Assembly (NCBI RefSeq): GCF_014841125.1
Contig: NZ_JACYTQ010000009.1
Span: forward strand, 102,997 to 166,996
Direction of reading: 5' to 3'
Length of the DNA: 64,000 nucleotides
From: Echinicola arenosa
GTDB lineage: Bacteria > Bacteroidota > Bacteroidia > Cytophagales > Cyclobacteriaceae
Shown here: piece by piece, positions 44,657-53,839 of the stretch
Numbering within the stretch: the stretch's first letter is position 1
Layout of the letters: each line of letters begins with the position of its first letter
Notes under the pieces: generated by a model
Seen by the model: the letters and a program-made list of their open reading frames with translations, nothing else
Databases searched by the model: none
Told to the model about the DNA's origin: nothing
Position numbers and translations under genes: made by a program

Positions 44657-47092
44657 ATGCAAATCAATTTCAAAAAAGAGATATTACCACACCTCTTAGG
44701 GATCGTTTCTTTTTATACTTTGATCGTCTTATACTTTTCTCCCATTATGTTTGAGGGGAAAATGATTTTCCAAAGCGATATCCTTCAGTGGGAAGGTTCG
44801 GCCAAAGAAATACAAGACTTTAGAGAAGATACGGGCGAAGAAGCCCTATGGACCAACCGTATGTTTGGTGGCATGCCCGCCTACCTGATCAACACTGAAT
44901 ATCCTGGCGATATATCCAGAGCAGTTATCAGCGTAATAACACTTGGACTTCCCCACCCCATTAATGGCCTGTTTTTCGGAATGGTCGCTATGTATATACT
45001 ACTTTTGACCTTCAAAGTTCGGCCAGAAATATCTGTCATGGGCGCTTGGGCTTTTGCCTTTAACACTTTCAATATGCTTAGCCTAGAAGCTGGGCACAAT
45101 GCGAAAATATGGGCAATTTGTTTGATCCCACTTATTCTGGCCGGAATCCACATGGCTTTTGGAGGGAAAAAGCTATTGGGCTTTTCAGTCACTGCTTTGG
45201 CCTTGATGTTGCAGATTCGCTTCAATCACCTTCAAATCACTTATTATACCTTGATCACTATCCTGATCTATGCCATTGGCCAATTGGTATATTATATAAA
45301 AGAAAAACAATTACCTGAATTCGGTAAAACGGCAGCTATTCTGATCTTGGGTGGTTTATTGGCTGTCGGGGCCAATTCAAACCGATTGTTGTCTGTACTG
45401 GAATATGGAAAATACTCCATTCGCGGTGAGAAGACTTTAGAAGGTAATACTCAGAATGAAAGTGGCCTGAACAAAGAGTATGCCTTCAGTTGGTCTCAAG
45501 GTAAGCTAGAGTCCATGACTTTACTAGTGCCAAATTTCTCCGGTGGTGCCAGCCAGGAAGCTTTGGGAGAGGATTCCAATACTGAAAAAGCTTTACAGCA
45601 AAACGGAGTTTCTGGCGCTCAACTCAGCAATTTTATACAAGGTGCCCCAACCTACTGGGGAGACCAACCTTTTACAGGAGGGCCTATTTATGGGAGTATC
45701 ATTATGGTATTTTTGTTCGTAGTAGGGATCATCTACGCCCCTAAACGCTTCCGAAATATCTTTGTGGCGATCACCATTATTTCATTGATGTTGGCATGGG
45801 GCAAAAACCTAGCTTGGTTCAATTTCACTCTTTTCGATATTTTGCCTGGCTACAATAAATTCAGGGCCGTATCCATGGCTTTAGGCATCACGCTGTTTGC
45901 CATTCCGGTTTTGGGGTGCATTGGACTGGAAAACCTTTTCTCAGATTCAGACCAAAAGAGAAAGTTGAAAGGATTGCTGATGTCATTTGCCATTGTTGGA
46001 GGAATCACCTTGCTACTAATTGTTTTAGCTGGTGCATTTGGCTTTAAAGGAACTGCTGATACCAATTTCCCAGAATGGCTTACCAGTGCACTTCGGGCAG
46101 ATAGAAAGGCCATGCTACAAAAAGATGCTTTTAGAAGTCTCGCCTTTATCACCTTGAGTGCAGGATTGATTTTCTTGGCCATTAAACAGAAGACTACTTA
46201 TTTCTATGCAACATTGGGGATAGCTGTATTGGTCATTACAGATGTTTGGACCATCAATAAAAGGTATTTGAATGACGAATCATTAAAGAAAAACCCTAGC
46301 AGCAGCTACTTTGCTCCCACTGCAGCTGATAAAAAGATCATGCAGGATAATGGGTATTTTAGGGTACTCAATCTCCAAAACACTTTCAAAGATGCCCGTA
46401 CCAGTTATTTCTTCAATAGTCTTGGGGGATATCATGGAGCTAAGATGCGCCGCTATCAGGACCTGATTGACAGGGTGCTTCAACCAGAAATCAACCAATT
46501 CATCCAAAAAGCACAAGAAGGTTCTTTTGACTATCAAAGCCTTAAGGCCGTCAATATGCTGAACACCAAGTATATTTTGGCTGGACAAGGGGAAAATGGG
46601 GTATTCCAAAATTCACAAGCAAACGGACCAGCGTGGTTTCCAGGTGAAGTTGTTCCAGTCAGCTCTAATGAAGAAGAAATCCAGCAAATCCCTAATATAA
46701 ACACTAAAACCCAAGCCACTGTCAACACTTCAGAATTTGAAGCTCAAGCTGGAGCTGGTTCAGTAAGTTTATCACAATATTTACCTAATGAACTGCACTA
46801 CTCTGTCAATGCCCGAAAAGGAGGCTTAGTGGTTTTCTCGGAAATCTATTATCCGGCAGGATGGAATGCCACCATCAATGGAGAAGCTGCAGAAATCATT
46901 CGCACCAACTACCTTTTACGCGGGCTGATGGTACCTCAAGGTAAGTCGGAGGTGGTATTCAAGTTTGAACCAAAAACCTATTATAGAGGTTCATTTATAG
47001 CGGTTTCCTCCCAATATTTTATTATATTACTATTGATTGCAGGATTAGTAATGCCGTATATAAATCGCCCGAAAAATGGAAGAGAAAGATAA
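44657..47092 (+). CDS. YfhO family membrane protein
   Basis: 811 residues with about 12-14 membrane helices (from IVSFYTLIVLYFSPIMF to FIAVSSQYFIILLLIAGLVM). A large extracytoplasmic domain follows (about 560-770, with TYYRGSFI near the last helix). YfhO proteins resemble GT-C glycosyltransferases and are linked to lipoteichoic acid or surface glycan glycosylation. The loop with LDWEGSAKEI-like residues near the first helix (QSDILQWEGSAKEIQDF) fits the GT-C first loop. It is the first of five closely packed genes, with 17 bases overlap with the next, all of likely surface polysaccharide or glycolipid function. Confidence 0.88.
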   Translation: MQINFKKEILPHLLGIVSFYTLIVLYFSPIMFEGKMIFQSDILQWEGSAKEIQDFREDTGEEALWTNRMFGGMPAYLINTEYPGDISRAVISVITLGLPHPINGLFFGMVAMYILLLTFKVRPEISVMGAWAFAFNTFNMLSLEAGHNAKIWAICLIPLILAGIHMAFGGKKLLGFSVTALALMLQIRFNHLQITYYTLITILIYAIGQLVYYIKEKQLPEFGKTAAILILGGLLAVGANSNRLLSVLEYGKYSIRGEKTLEGNTQNESGLNKEYAFSWSQGKLESMTLLVPNFSGGASQEALGEDSNTEKALQQNGVSGAQLSNFIQGAPTYWGDQPFTGGPIYGSIIMVFLFVVGIIYAPKRFRNIFVAITIISLMLAWGKNLAWFNFTLFDILPGYNKFRAVSMALGITLFAIPVLGCIGLENLFSDSDQKRKLKGLLMSFAIVGGITLLLIVLAGAFGFKGTADTNFPEWLTSALRADRKAMLQKDAFRSLAFITLSAGLIFLAIKQKTTYFYATLGIAVLVITDVWTINKRYLNDESLKKNPSSSYFAPTAADKKIMQDNGYFRVLNLQNTFKDARTSYFFNSLGGYHGAKMRRYQDLIDRVLQPEINQFIQKAQEGSFDYQSLKAVNMLNTKYILAGQGENGVFQNSQANGPAWFPGEVVPVSSNEEEIQQIPNINTKTQATVNTSEFEAQAGAGSVSLSQYLPNELHYSVNARKGGLVVFSEIYYPAGWNATINGEAAEIIRTNYLLRGLMVPQGKSEVVFKFEPKTYYRGSFIAVSSQYFIILLLIAGLVMPYINRPKNGRER

Positions 47093-47789
47093 ATATTTCA
47101 GCTATTACGACCAGTTTAATTCAGATCCCAAAAAAGATGAAATAAACGTGCTGCACCTACATATTTTAGAAAAACTAGTAGGCGCTGGCTTGAAGTCCCA
47201 TCATAAGGTATTGGAGGCGGGCTGCGGATTGGGAGAGCTTAGTCATCTTATTGCACAGAAAGTAAAAAACGGACAAGTCCTCAGTATAGACATCAGCCCA
47301 AGCAGCATAGAAAAAGCTTCTGAGCTATGGAAAAAGCAAAAAAATCTCCAATTTAAAATAGCGGAAATGAAGGCTTTTGAAAATGATGGAGAGCATTATG
47401 ATTTCTTTATCCTATCTGAAATTTTGCAACAGGTCTCCAGGGATAAACACTTCAGGATTTTTGAAGGAATCAAAAGACATTCCCACGAAGATTCTGTGAT
47501 TTTCATCAATTTGCCTACCCCCAAATTTTCAGAATGGAAGGCCCAAAATGACCCTGAGAGCCTTCAAGCTGTTGAAGCCTTTGTAAATATTGCCGACCTG
47601 ATCCAAAGCATCAGCGCCAATGGTTTTTACTTGGAAAAGGTTGTCCCCTATTCTGTTTTTTTTGAAGAAAACGATTTTCAATATTTCATTTTCAAATCCT
47701 TGAACATGCTTTCCAACCCTACTCCCAAAAAGAAATGGGCTCTTACAAAGGAAAAGCTCCAGTTTAACCTGATGAACCTGCTGATGTAG
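47076..47789 (+). CDS. Class I SAM-dependent methyltransferase
   Basis: 237 residues. The SAM-binding motif I is KVLEAGCGLGELSHLIAQK (about 41-59), with VLSIDISPSSIEKA as motif II. The family resembles small-molecule methyltransferases of cell-envelope clusters. It overlaps YfhO by 17 bases and ends one base before the next frame, so it is in the same operon. The substrate is unknown; a sugar or lipid precursor is likely from context. Confidence 0.85.
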   Translation: MEEKDKYFSYYDQFNSDPKKDEINVLHLHILEKLVGAGLKSHHKVLEAGCGLGELSHLIAQKVKNGQVLSIDISPSSIEKASELWKKQKNLQFKIAEMKAFENDGEHYDFFILSEILQQVSRDKHFRIFEGIKRHSHEDSVIFINLPTPKFSEWKAQNDPESLQAVEAFVNIADLIQSISANGFYLEKVVPYSVFFEENDFQYFIFKSLNMLSNPTPKKKWALTKEKLQFNLMNLLM

Positions 47790-47810
47790 TTGGCAGCTCA
47801 ATCTTCCCTT

Positions 47811-48668
47811 ATGTTAAAATACAGTGTCATTATTCCTGCGCATAATGAAGCGCAGTTTTTACAGGGCTTACTAGACTCATTGTCCAAACAAAGCTTAAAA
47901 CCTGACCAAGCTGTTATAGTCAATGACAACTCTACCGATACCACCGAAAACATCATAGATGACTATCAAACTCGCTTTAAATGGATCAGTAAAGTTAATA
48001 GTCAAACAGAAGATTTTAGATTGCCTGGCAGTAAGGTGGTGGCTGCATTTGAAAAAGGTCTTGCACAAATTCAACAGCCTTATGACTTCATAGTCAAGCT
48101 AGATGCTGATTTGGTTCTACCTGAAAACTACTTTGAGAAAGTGGCTCAAACTTTCGAAAATCATCCAAAAGCAGGTGTGGTTGGGGGATTTGCTTATGAG
48201 TTGGAAAAAGGAAAATGGGCATTGAACCATCCCATGGGAAAAGACCATGTTCGAGGCGCATTCAAAGCCTACTCCAAAGCTTGTTTTGAGAAAATGAATG
48301 GGTTGCGGTGCAGCATAGGTTGGGACACCATGGATGAGCTGCTTGCTCAATATCACGGTTTTGAAGTTATTACATTGCCAGAATTAAAAGTAAAACACCT
48401 TAGACCTACAGGCTCCTCTTACTCAAAAAAAGCCAAACACATGCAGGGTCAAGCCATGTATAAAATGCGCTATAGTTTGAGCATCGCTTTTTTATCAATG
48501 GCCAAGGTGAGCTTAAAACAAAAAAAACCATCTTATCTCTGGGACAGCATGATTGGCTATTTTAAATCCTATTTCGATGGTACCCAAAGGGAAGTAACCA
48601 AGGCAGAGGGAAAGTTTATCCGCAACTACCGTTGGAAAAACATCTTTCAAAAGATCAGCGGTAAATAA
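47811..48668 (+). CDS. Family 2 glycosyltransferase
   Basis: 285 residues from the ATG at 47811; the longer frame begins with TTG. It starts YSVIIPAHNEAQFLQGLLDS, the standard GT2 opening, with NDNSTDTT for nucleotide-sugar binding and KLDADLVLPENYFE as the D-x-D region. No membrane helix is present, so it works at the cytoplasmic side. The acceptor and sugar are unknown. It lies in the YfhO-methyltransferase-flippase operon. Confidence 0.9.
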   Translation: MLKYSVIIPAHNEAQFLQGLLDSLSKQSLKPDQAVIVNDNSTDTTENIIDDYQTRFKWISKVNSQTEDFRLPGSKVVAAFEKGLAQIQQPYDFIVKLDADLVLPENYFEKVAQTFENHPKAGVVGGFAYELEKGKWALNHPMGKDHVRGAFKAYSKACFEKMNGLRCSIGWDTMDELLAQYHGFEVITLPELKVKHLRPTGSSYSKKAKHMQGQAMYKMRYSLSIAFLSMAKVSLKQKKPSYLWDSMIGYFKSYFDGTQREVTKAEGKFIRNYRWKNIFQKISGK

Positions 48669-48718
48669 ATTGATTTTTCATAAGTTTGAACACTAAAAGC
48701 GACCGGTTGACCCTCAGT

Positions 48719-49435
48719 ATGGCAAATCCCATCATTCAGCAACTCAAAAAAGAACAAGATAGAAGTATTCTCCCTAACCAAAATTGGCATAGAGAAAAAT
48801 CCGATGGACTTCAATATATCCGATACCGGGTTTGTCGTCCCTTAATCAAAGGGGTTTTCTATACTTATCGTTGGTGGAACAAACCAACCCCTTGGTTTGC
48901 CCCATCTGCAGTCAATTTCCTTAAAAAGTGGCTCAAAAAGGACATGTTAGGCCTAGAATTTGGCAGTGGTGCCAGCTCCAAATTCTTTGCGAAAAAGATC
49001 AAACAATTGGTAAGCGTAGAACATCACCAAGGATGGTATGAACATGTTTCCAAATGGTTTAAGGAAAATCATCTTGACAATATTGATTATAGGTTTATCC
49101 CTGAATCCCCTGATTTTAAATCTACTGAGCTTCCTAAGTTTTTTAAAAAAAATGACCTAAAAAGTGAAGACTACCAATTCAAGCAACAGTTCTGGGACTA
49201 TTTTCATGTAGCAAATGAATTTCCAGATGAATATTTTGACTTCGTCCTAGTAGATGGCCGAGCCAGAGTGGCATGCCTCCTCAATTCAATTCCAAAGCTT
49301 AAATCTGGAGGGTTAATGATATTGGACAACTCTGATAGGCCTAGTTATCAACTGGCTTTTGATGTACTAAAAAATTGGGAAAATTACACCTGCACCACAG
49401 GACTTTCTGACACCACTTTTTGGATCAAACCATAA
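48719..49435 (+). CDS. Methyltransferase-like protein
   Basis: 238 residues from the ATG at 48719; the longer frame starts at TTG. The block LGLEFGSGASSKFFAKKI with the following SVEHHQGWYEHV is a class I methyltransferase-like SAM site, and VLVDGRARVACLLNSIP with MILDNSDRP fits the strand 4-5 region seen in small O-methyltransferase relatives of polysaccharide clusters. An N-terminal segment of 75 residues (PLIKGVFYTYRWWNKPTPWF) is specific. It precedes the flippase by four bases. Confidence 0.75.
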   Translation: MANPIIQQLKKEQDRSILPNQNWHREKSDGLQYIRYRVCRPLIKGVFYTYRWWNKPTPWFAPSAVNFLKKWLKKDMLGLEFGSGASSKFFAKKIKQLVSVEHHQGWYEHVSKWFKENHLDNIDYRFIPESPDFKSTELPKFFKKNDLKSEDYQFKQQFWDYFHVANEFPDEYFDFVLVDGRARVACLLNSIPKLKSGGLMILDNSDRPSYQLAFDVLKNWENYTCTTGLSDTTFWIKP

Positions 49436-49439
49436 ACTT

Positions 49440-50930
49440 ATGGGGATCATTAGGAAACAATCTTCACAGACAACCATCATAGCTTATACGGGCATTTTGA
49501 TAGGCTTTGTGGGTTCTGCACTACTGCGTCCCAAAATATTATCAGAGGGAGAAATTGGCCTGCTCCAATTGGTCCTAAATACAACAGCACTTTTTGCCTC
49601 AATCTTCACTTTGGGCACCAACTTAACCACCCTGAAAATGATCCCTGAATTTAGGGATAAGCCAGAAAAGAAAAAAAGCTTTATCAGCTTTTCGCTTTTG
49701 GTAGGACTTGCAGGCACCATGCTGGCTATTCCTGTTTTTTTGCTGACCAAAAAATTTATCTTCCAGACCCAAGATGGAGGTTTTGAAGGATTTAATTACA
49801 ACCCTACCTTTTACTGGGGCATTATAGTGGTGATTGGTTTTCGGGTATTCCAATATATTTTGGATGCTTATTTACGCACCAACCATCAGCCCTTGCCCGG
49901 TGTTTTTGCCGAAAGTATTATTCAAAAATCATTGCCAATTATTGGTTTGATCCTTTTCTATTTCCAGTGGATCAGCTTTCAGCAATTGATCTATTTTAAC
50001 CTCGCTATTTTTGTACTGCCATTGCTTATTTCTTTCATTATGCTAAACAAAGCCAAAGCCTTCAACTTAGGAAGACCAGGACCTTTTAGCCTAGAAGAAA
50101 AAAAGACCATAGCCGGCATTTCCTCCTCAGGGATTTTGGAAATTCTCAGCAGCAGTTTGATTTTGTATATCGACACCTATATGATCCAATGGTTGATGGG
50201 AGAAGATGCTGTGGGCATTTATACCACCCTTTTCTTTTTTGGGGTGGTCATTAGTGTTCCGGCCAAAGCCATCAGAAGAGTTTCTATTGTTACCATATCG
50301 GAATCGATGGCAGAAGGAGATTTCAAAAACATTCAGGACATCTACAAAAAAAGCAGCCAAACCCTACTAGTAGTCGGGGGCTTATTGTTTTTGGGCATTT
50401 GGTGCAACCGCTACAGCGTGGGCAACTACCTAGGAGAAAATTATGCCATGGCCTTACCCGTATTACTATTTACGGCCATTGCCCAATTGGTAGACTGCAT
50501 CACTTCTGTAAATTACCAGATCATTGCTGTTTCCAAACACTATTATTACAACCTTTTTATGGGCTTTTTGACCTTGGCCCTATTGGTGACCACCAATTAC
50601 CTTTTGATCCCGGTCATGGGCGTGGCAGGTGCTGCTTTGGCCTCTTTGGTCAGTATGATCTTGATCAACGGACTCAGATACTTATTCTTAAAACAGAAAT
50701 ACCAACTCAGCCCCTTCTCTGCGGGCAACCTTAAAACCATCCTTATTATCGGCTTAATATTGCTTCTGATTGAGTGGATTCCCAACATGGAAAATATTTA
50801 TCTGAACTTAATATTCAAAGGTACTTTGGTACTTTCACTTTATATTCCAGCAGTCTATTTCACTAAGTGTTCCCCTGATTTTAATGTGGTGATGGATAAG
50901 TATTTGATAAAATTGGGAATCAAGAAATAG
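49440..50930 (+). CDS. Polysaccharide biosynthesis flippase (MATE-like, Wzx type)
   Basis: 496 residues with 12-14 predicted membrane helices (for example TIIAYTGILIGFVGSALLRP, and IIVVIGFRVFQYILDAYLR). It has the sequence style of the polysaccharide transporter/MATE superfamily that flips undecaprenyl-linked sugars across the inner membrane. It ends the YfhO-GT2 cluster; its last 11 bases overlap the stop end of the convergent thioesterase gene. The cargo is likely the glycan built by neighbouring enzymes. Confidence 0.88.
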   Translation: MGIIRKQSSQTTIIAYTGILIGFVGSALLRPKILSEGEIGLLQLVLNTTALFASIFTLGTNLTTLKMIPEFRDKPEKKKSFISFSLLVGLAGTMLAIPVFLLTKKFIFQTQDGGFEGFNYNPTFYWGIIVVIGFRVFQYILDAYLRTNHQPLPGVFAESIIQKSLPIIGLILFYFQWISFQQLIYFNLAIFVLPLLISFIMLNKAKAFNLGRPGPFSLEEKKTIAGISSSGILEILSSSLILYIDTYMIQWLMGEDAVGIYTTLFFFGVVISVPAKAIRRVSIVTISESMAEGDFKNIQDIYKKSSQTLLVVGGLLFLGIWCNRYSVGNYLGENYAMALPVLLFTAIAQLVDCITSVNYQIIAVSKHYYYNLFMGFLTLALLVTTNYLLIPVMGVAGAALASLVSMILINGLRYLFLKQKYQLSPFSAGNLKTILIIGLILLLIEWIPNMENIYLNLIFKGTLVLSLYIPAVYFTKCSPDFNVVMDKYLIKLGIKK

Positions 50931-51321
50931 CCTTTAACCATTCCGGTGTAGGGAGTACCAATTTTCGGGCTTTGGTATCAAACAAACCTATGGTCATCTC
51001 CACTTCTGAGCAGCGGTTACCTTGACTGTCCAAAATCCATTGTTCAATGGTGCCCACTTTCGACTTATAACTTTTGGTTTTGGAAAAAATGGTGATTTCT
51101 TCCCGCAACTTTAACTCCTTGATAAATCTAATTTTTATTTCTAGGATTACCGGACCCAAACCTGTCTTTTTGATTTCCTTTAATCCGTAACCGTTGTCTG
51201 TGATAAACTGCCATCGAGCCTCTTCATAGATTTCCAAATAAGTGGCGTTGTTCACATGCCCAAAGGTATCCAAATGGAATTCCTTAATGATCATAGGGTA
51301 TTCAAAAGTGTTACTTTCCAT
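50920..51321 (-). CDS. Hotdog-fold acyl-CoA thioesterase
   Basis: 133 residues. A hotdog thioesterase of the 4-hydroxybenzoyl-CoA/YbgC type with DTFGHVNNATYLEIYEEARW, the Asp and the long helix typical of this branch. It hydrolyses short or medium acyl-CoA; the substrate is unknown. It converges on and overlaps the 3' end of the flippase gene by 11 bases and has no operon partner. Confidence 0.88.
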   Translation of the reverse strand: MESNTFEYPMIIKEFHLDTFGHVNNATYLEIYEEARWQFITDNGYGLKEIKKTGLGPVILEIKIRFIKELKLREEITIFSKTKSYKSKVGTIEQWILDSQGNRCSEVEMTIGLFDTKARKLVLPTPEWLKAIS

Positions 51322-51428
51322 TTTCAGTAAAATAATAAGTAGTAAAAGGTTTAGGTTTAAAATTCCAATCCTGCGGAGTTTTCTGTTTTAAAAGGCAAAA
51401 TAGCCAAAGTCTGAATACTTTGAAAAAT

Positions 51429-51463
51429 GAAAAAGCCCAAGTTTAGAAAACTTGGGCTTTTTC
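51429..51463. terminator. Strong bidirectional terminator
   Basis: A perfect 16-bp inverted repeat (51429-51444 with 51448-51463) with a three-base loop, A-rich outer left arm and T-rich outer right arm. It lies 15 bases after the stop of the minus-strand DUF6528 gene (51478) and upstream of the thioesterase gene. Confidence 0.85.
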
Positions 51464-51477
51464 TTGCTGAACTTTAA

Positions 51478-52353
51478 TTATTCAAACCACCTTGCTTTAT
51501 AGACCTTCATGTCTGGAAAAGCAATCTTTTTGTTCGGTCCATAGAAAGTAACATGATGCGTCCACCAGCTTTTTTCGGGAATGGTCAACATATACTGCCC
51601 AGAATCATGTTCTCCCAAACTCTTGATATTTTCTGTATTAGGAATTTCCTCCAAACTACTGAACTCTTCTGAGGACAAGTCAAATTTCCAAGCACCCGTA
51701 TGTTCTGTCAAAAGAAAGTCTTGCCCATCAGCAGTGAGCTGAAGATCGTGACCTCCTTCTCCGGGTATTTTCCATTCTTTCTGTAAAACCAAACTATTAG
51801 GGTCTGGCATGGTATACTCTCTTAACACATCATAACCTAAGGCGAAAAGTGAATTTCTTTCCTTATGCCAAATCAGACCATGTGCTGAATACAGACTATC
51901 TTCAAACATCGGTTTATCATTATTTTGGATGTCAAAGAGCATGATCTTATTCCCTGCGCTGTGAGTGGAAGCTGCTGCCACCAAGCGGTTGTATGGCAAT
52001 ATCTCCACCGAATGGGCATTGGGTACAGAAGCATAAAACAACACTTCGCTAGTCTCACTATCCAACATAGCTACCCCACCAGATGAAGAAGAGACCAAAA
52101 TCTTTTGCCCTCCATCAATTGCTTTACAATCGTCCATGGTATTGAATTTCTTGTCCCGATATTCAGCTGGTAGGTCTTGAGCCTGATGTGCATCCCAGGA
52201 CCAAACGACATGCGGTTTGTCTTCTGTGGATTGTTCATAATCCACCAGTAGGACCTTATGATCCCCACAGACCAGAAAAGACTTATTAGCTGTACTTGGC
52301 GAACAGGATACGTAAAGCAAGACAACAAGAATTTGAAAACAACAAAATTTCAT
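51478..52353 (-). CDS. DUF6528-like lipoprotein, beta-propeller type
   Basis: 291 residues. The N-terminus is a lipoprotein signal (KFCCFQILVVLLYVSCS, lipobox YVSC). The mature protein has repeating beta blades with a WD-like look: LLVDYEQSTEDKPHVVWSWD, VAMLDSETSEVLFYASV, HSVEILPYNRLVAAAS, HDLQLTADGQDFLLTE. This resembles the DUF6528 family seen in Bacteroidota. It is probably a periplasmic or surface lipoprotein; binding partner unknown. It is not in an operon. Confidence 0.75.
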   Translation of the reverse strand: MKFCCFQILVVLLYVSCSPSTANKSFLVCGDHKVLLVDYEQSTEDKPHVVWSWDAHQAQDLPAEYRDKKFNTMDDCKAIDGGQKILVSSSSGGVAMLDSETSEVLFYASVPNAHSVEILPYNRLVAAASTHSAGNKIMLFDIQNNDKPMFEDSLYSAHGLIWHKERNSLFALGYDVLREYTMPDPNSLVLQKEWKIPGEGGHDLQLTADGQDFLLTEHTGAWKFDLSSEEFSSLEEIPNTENIKSLGEHDSGQYMLTIPEKSWWTHHVTFYGPNKKIAFPDMKVYKARWFE

Positions 52354-52527
52354 ATATATATATTTTACTTACATATATACTAAGAATTCTTCTTATACCA
52401 CTATTAATTCGATGATCAATGATTGAATCTTTTGTTAAAGAAGTCACCTCTCCATAATGCATCCTTCCTAAATGTCAGAAAATAGTTCAAGATTAAGCTT
52501 TATATGGAGATAATAAAACTGTTACTG

Positions 52528-52917
52528 CTATAATCCCTCCACGATTCTCTTTAAGCTATTTCGCACCGCTTCAGCAATGCTTCCCAAACTTTCATTTTCC
52601 ACGGCACTCATGGAAGCTACCGGATCCACTGCGGCTACTTCAATAGTACCATTACTCAATTCCTGAACCACCACGTTACAGGGTAAAAATACTCCTATCT
52701 TATCTTCCGCTTCAATTGCCTTATGGGCAAAGTTAGGATTACAGGCACCTAGAATACGGTAATTCCTAAAATCCACATCCAGTTTTTTCTTAAAAGTTGC
52801 TTTGACATCAATGTCTGTAAGTACACCAAAGCCCTCTGCTTTCAAAGCTTCAATCACCTGATCAATCACTGCATCAAAAGAAATGTTTTGAAGGGTTTTA
52901 TTATAATAGTAATTCAT
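52528..52917 (-). CDS. DUF302 domain protein
   Basis: 129 residues. The DUF302 core has FDAVIDQVIEALKAEGFGV, KATFKKKLDVDFRNYRILG, ACNPNFAHKAIEAEDKIGV and FLPCNVVVQELSNGTIEVAA. These small alpha/beta proteins of unknown biochemistry are often linked to metal or redox stress. The Cys in FLPCN and ACNP are conserved positions. Its promoter region carries a perfect CRP/FNR-type site. It is a single gene. Confidence 0.88.
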   Translation of the reverse strand: MNYYYNKTLQNISFDAVIDQVIEALKAEGFGVLTDIDVKATFKKKLDVDFRNYRILGACNPNFAHKAIEAEDKIGVFLPCNVVVQELSNGTIEVAAVDPVASMSAVENESLGSIAEAVRNSLKRIVEGL

Positions 52918-53260
52918 GGTTTCTTAATAGTTTGGTTAACTTTTAAGTTACAAAATCCCCATACTGTGACACAGGTCACATATCTATATAAAAAATTAAA
53001 ATGAACACAGGTAAAAAGGGTAAAAATAGATAGACTTCTTATCTTTTATTCAAGTTTAAAGGCTTAAACCTGAGCTCTAATCTCAATTAAAAAATGCCTG
53101 AACTGCTTTAAAAACTTGTCTTAGCTATTATTACATAATCTAGACTCTTGAGTTTAGAGAAATTTAAAATCTTTAAGCTAGGGACATTTTCCAAAAAAAC
53201 AGAAATTGAAAGAAATACTTTATATTAGTTAGATGCTTTCTAAACATTGAAGACCTCACC
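52918..53260. other. Intergenic region between DUF302 and a lipoprotein gene
   Basis: 343 bases without a gene. Its left part is the DUF302 control region. The rest is AT-rich, with no convincing coding frame; a promoter for the + strand lipoprotein gene was not recognised. Confidence 0.5.
52965..52980. promoter_or_regulatory. CRP/FNR-family binding site upstream of DUF302
   Basis: TGTGA-N6-TCACA matches exactly the CRP consensus core and sits 48-63 bases upstream of the DUF302 start codon. A chance perfect match to ten fixed bases in a 343-base gap is unlikely. The regulator gene is not in this window. Confidence 0.6.
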
Positions 53261-53824
53261 ATGAAAAGCAAATATTTAATTTTAATATTTTTTTTCCTTT
53301 TCAAATGTACATTTAAATCAAATATAAATGAACAACTGTTACTTTCTTCCAAATTAGAGCATTTTACACAAGCAGAATTTGAAGAAATAATACTTTATTT
53401 CAAAGATTCAGGTAAAGTAATAAACCTTAACAAAGATGTCCCACTCAAAGAATATTTGGAATATCTAGAGCAAAATACCAATGAATCAACTTTTTTTGTT
53501 TTTCTTCCAGAAATTTCATCCAAAACCTATTTACCAATATTCCTTCCCACAAATGGTCCAATAATAGACATTGATATTAATGACATAGTTTTTGTAAATA
53601 GTTTAAATGACATAGAAGGAGCAACAGAAGACTTTAAATTGATATTTGTAAATGCCTCTAATTTTAAAAGTGCTGAACTTGATGATTTATTTAATTGTCT
53701 TGCAAAGGATTATTTAAATAGTATAAATGAAGCACTCCATAACAGAGCACTGCCAATATCCGAAAAAACAAAGATAAAAATTGCTAAAAAGTACCCCTTG
53801 GAAGTATGGGTTAGCACCAGATAA
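53261..53824 (+). CDS. Small predicted lipoprotein, function unknown
   Basis: 187 residues. The N-terminus (KSKYLILIFFFLFKC) is a probable lipoprotein signal with Cys16. The remainder is acidic and hydrophilic with a helix-rich look (QAEFEEIILYFKDSGKVINL, EYLEYLEQNTNESTFFVFLP). It is very AT-rich relative to its neighbours, suggesting recent acquisition or low constraint. No family is recognised. It converges on the aminotransferase gene, 16 bases away. Confidence 0.7.
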   Translation: MKSKYLILIFFFLFKCTFKSNINEQLLLSSKLEHFTQAEFEEIILYFKDSGKVINLNKDVPLKEYLEYLEQNTNESTFFVFLPEISSKTYLPIFLPTNGPIIDIDINDIVFVNSLNDIEGATEDFKLIFVNASNFKSAELDDLFNCLAKDYLNSINEALHNRALPISEKTKIKIAKKYPLEVWVSTR

Positions 53825-53839
53825 TATCAACTTTCAACC

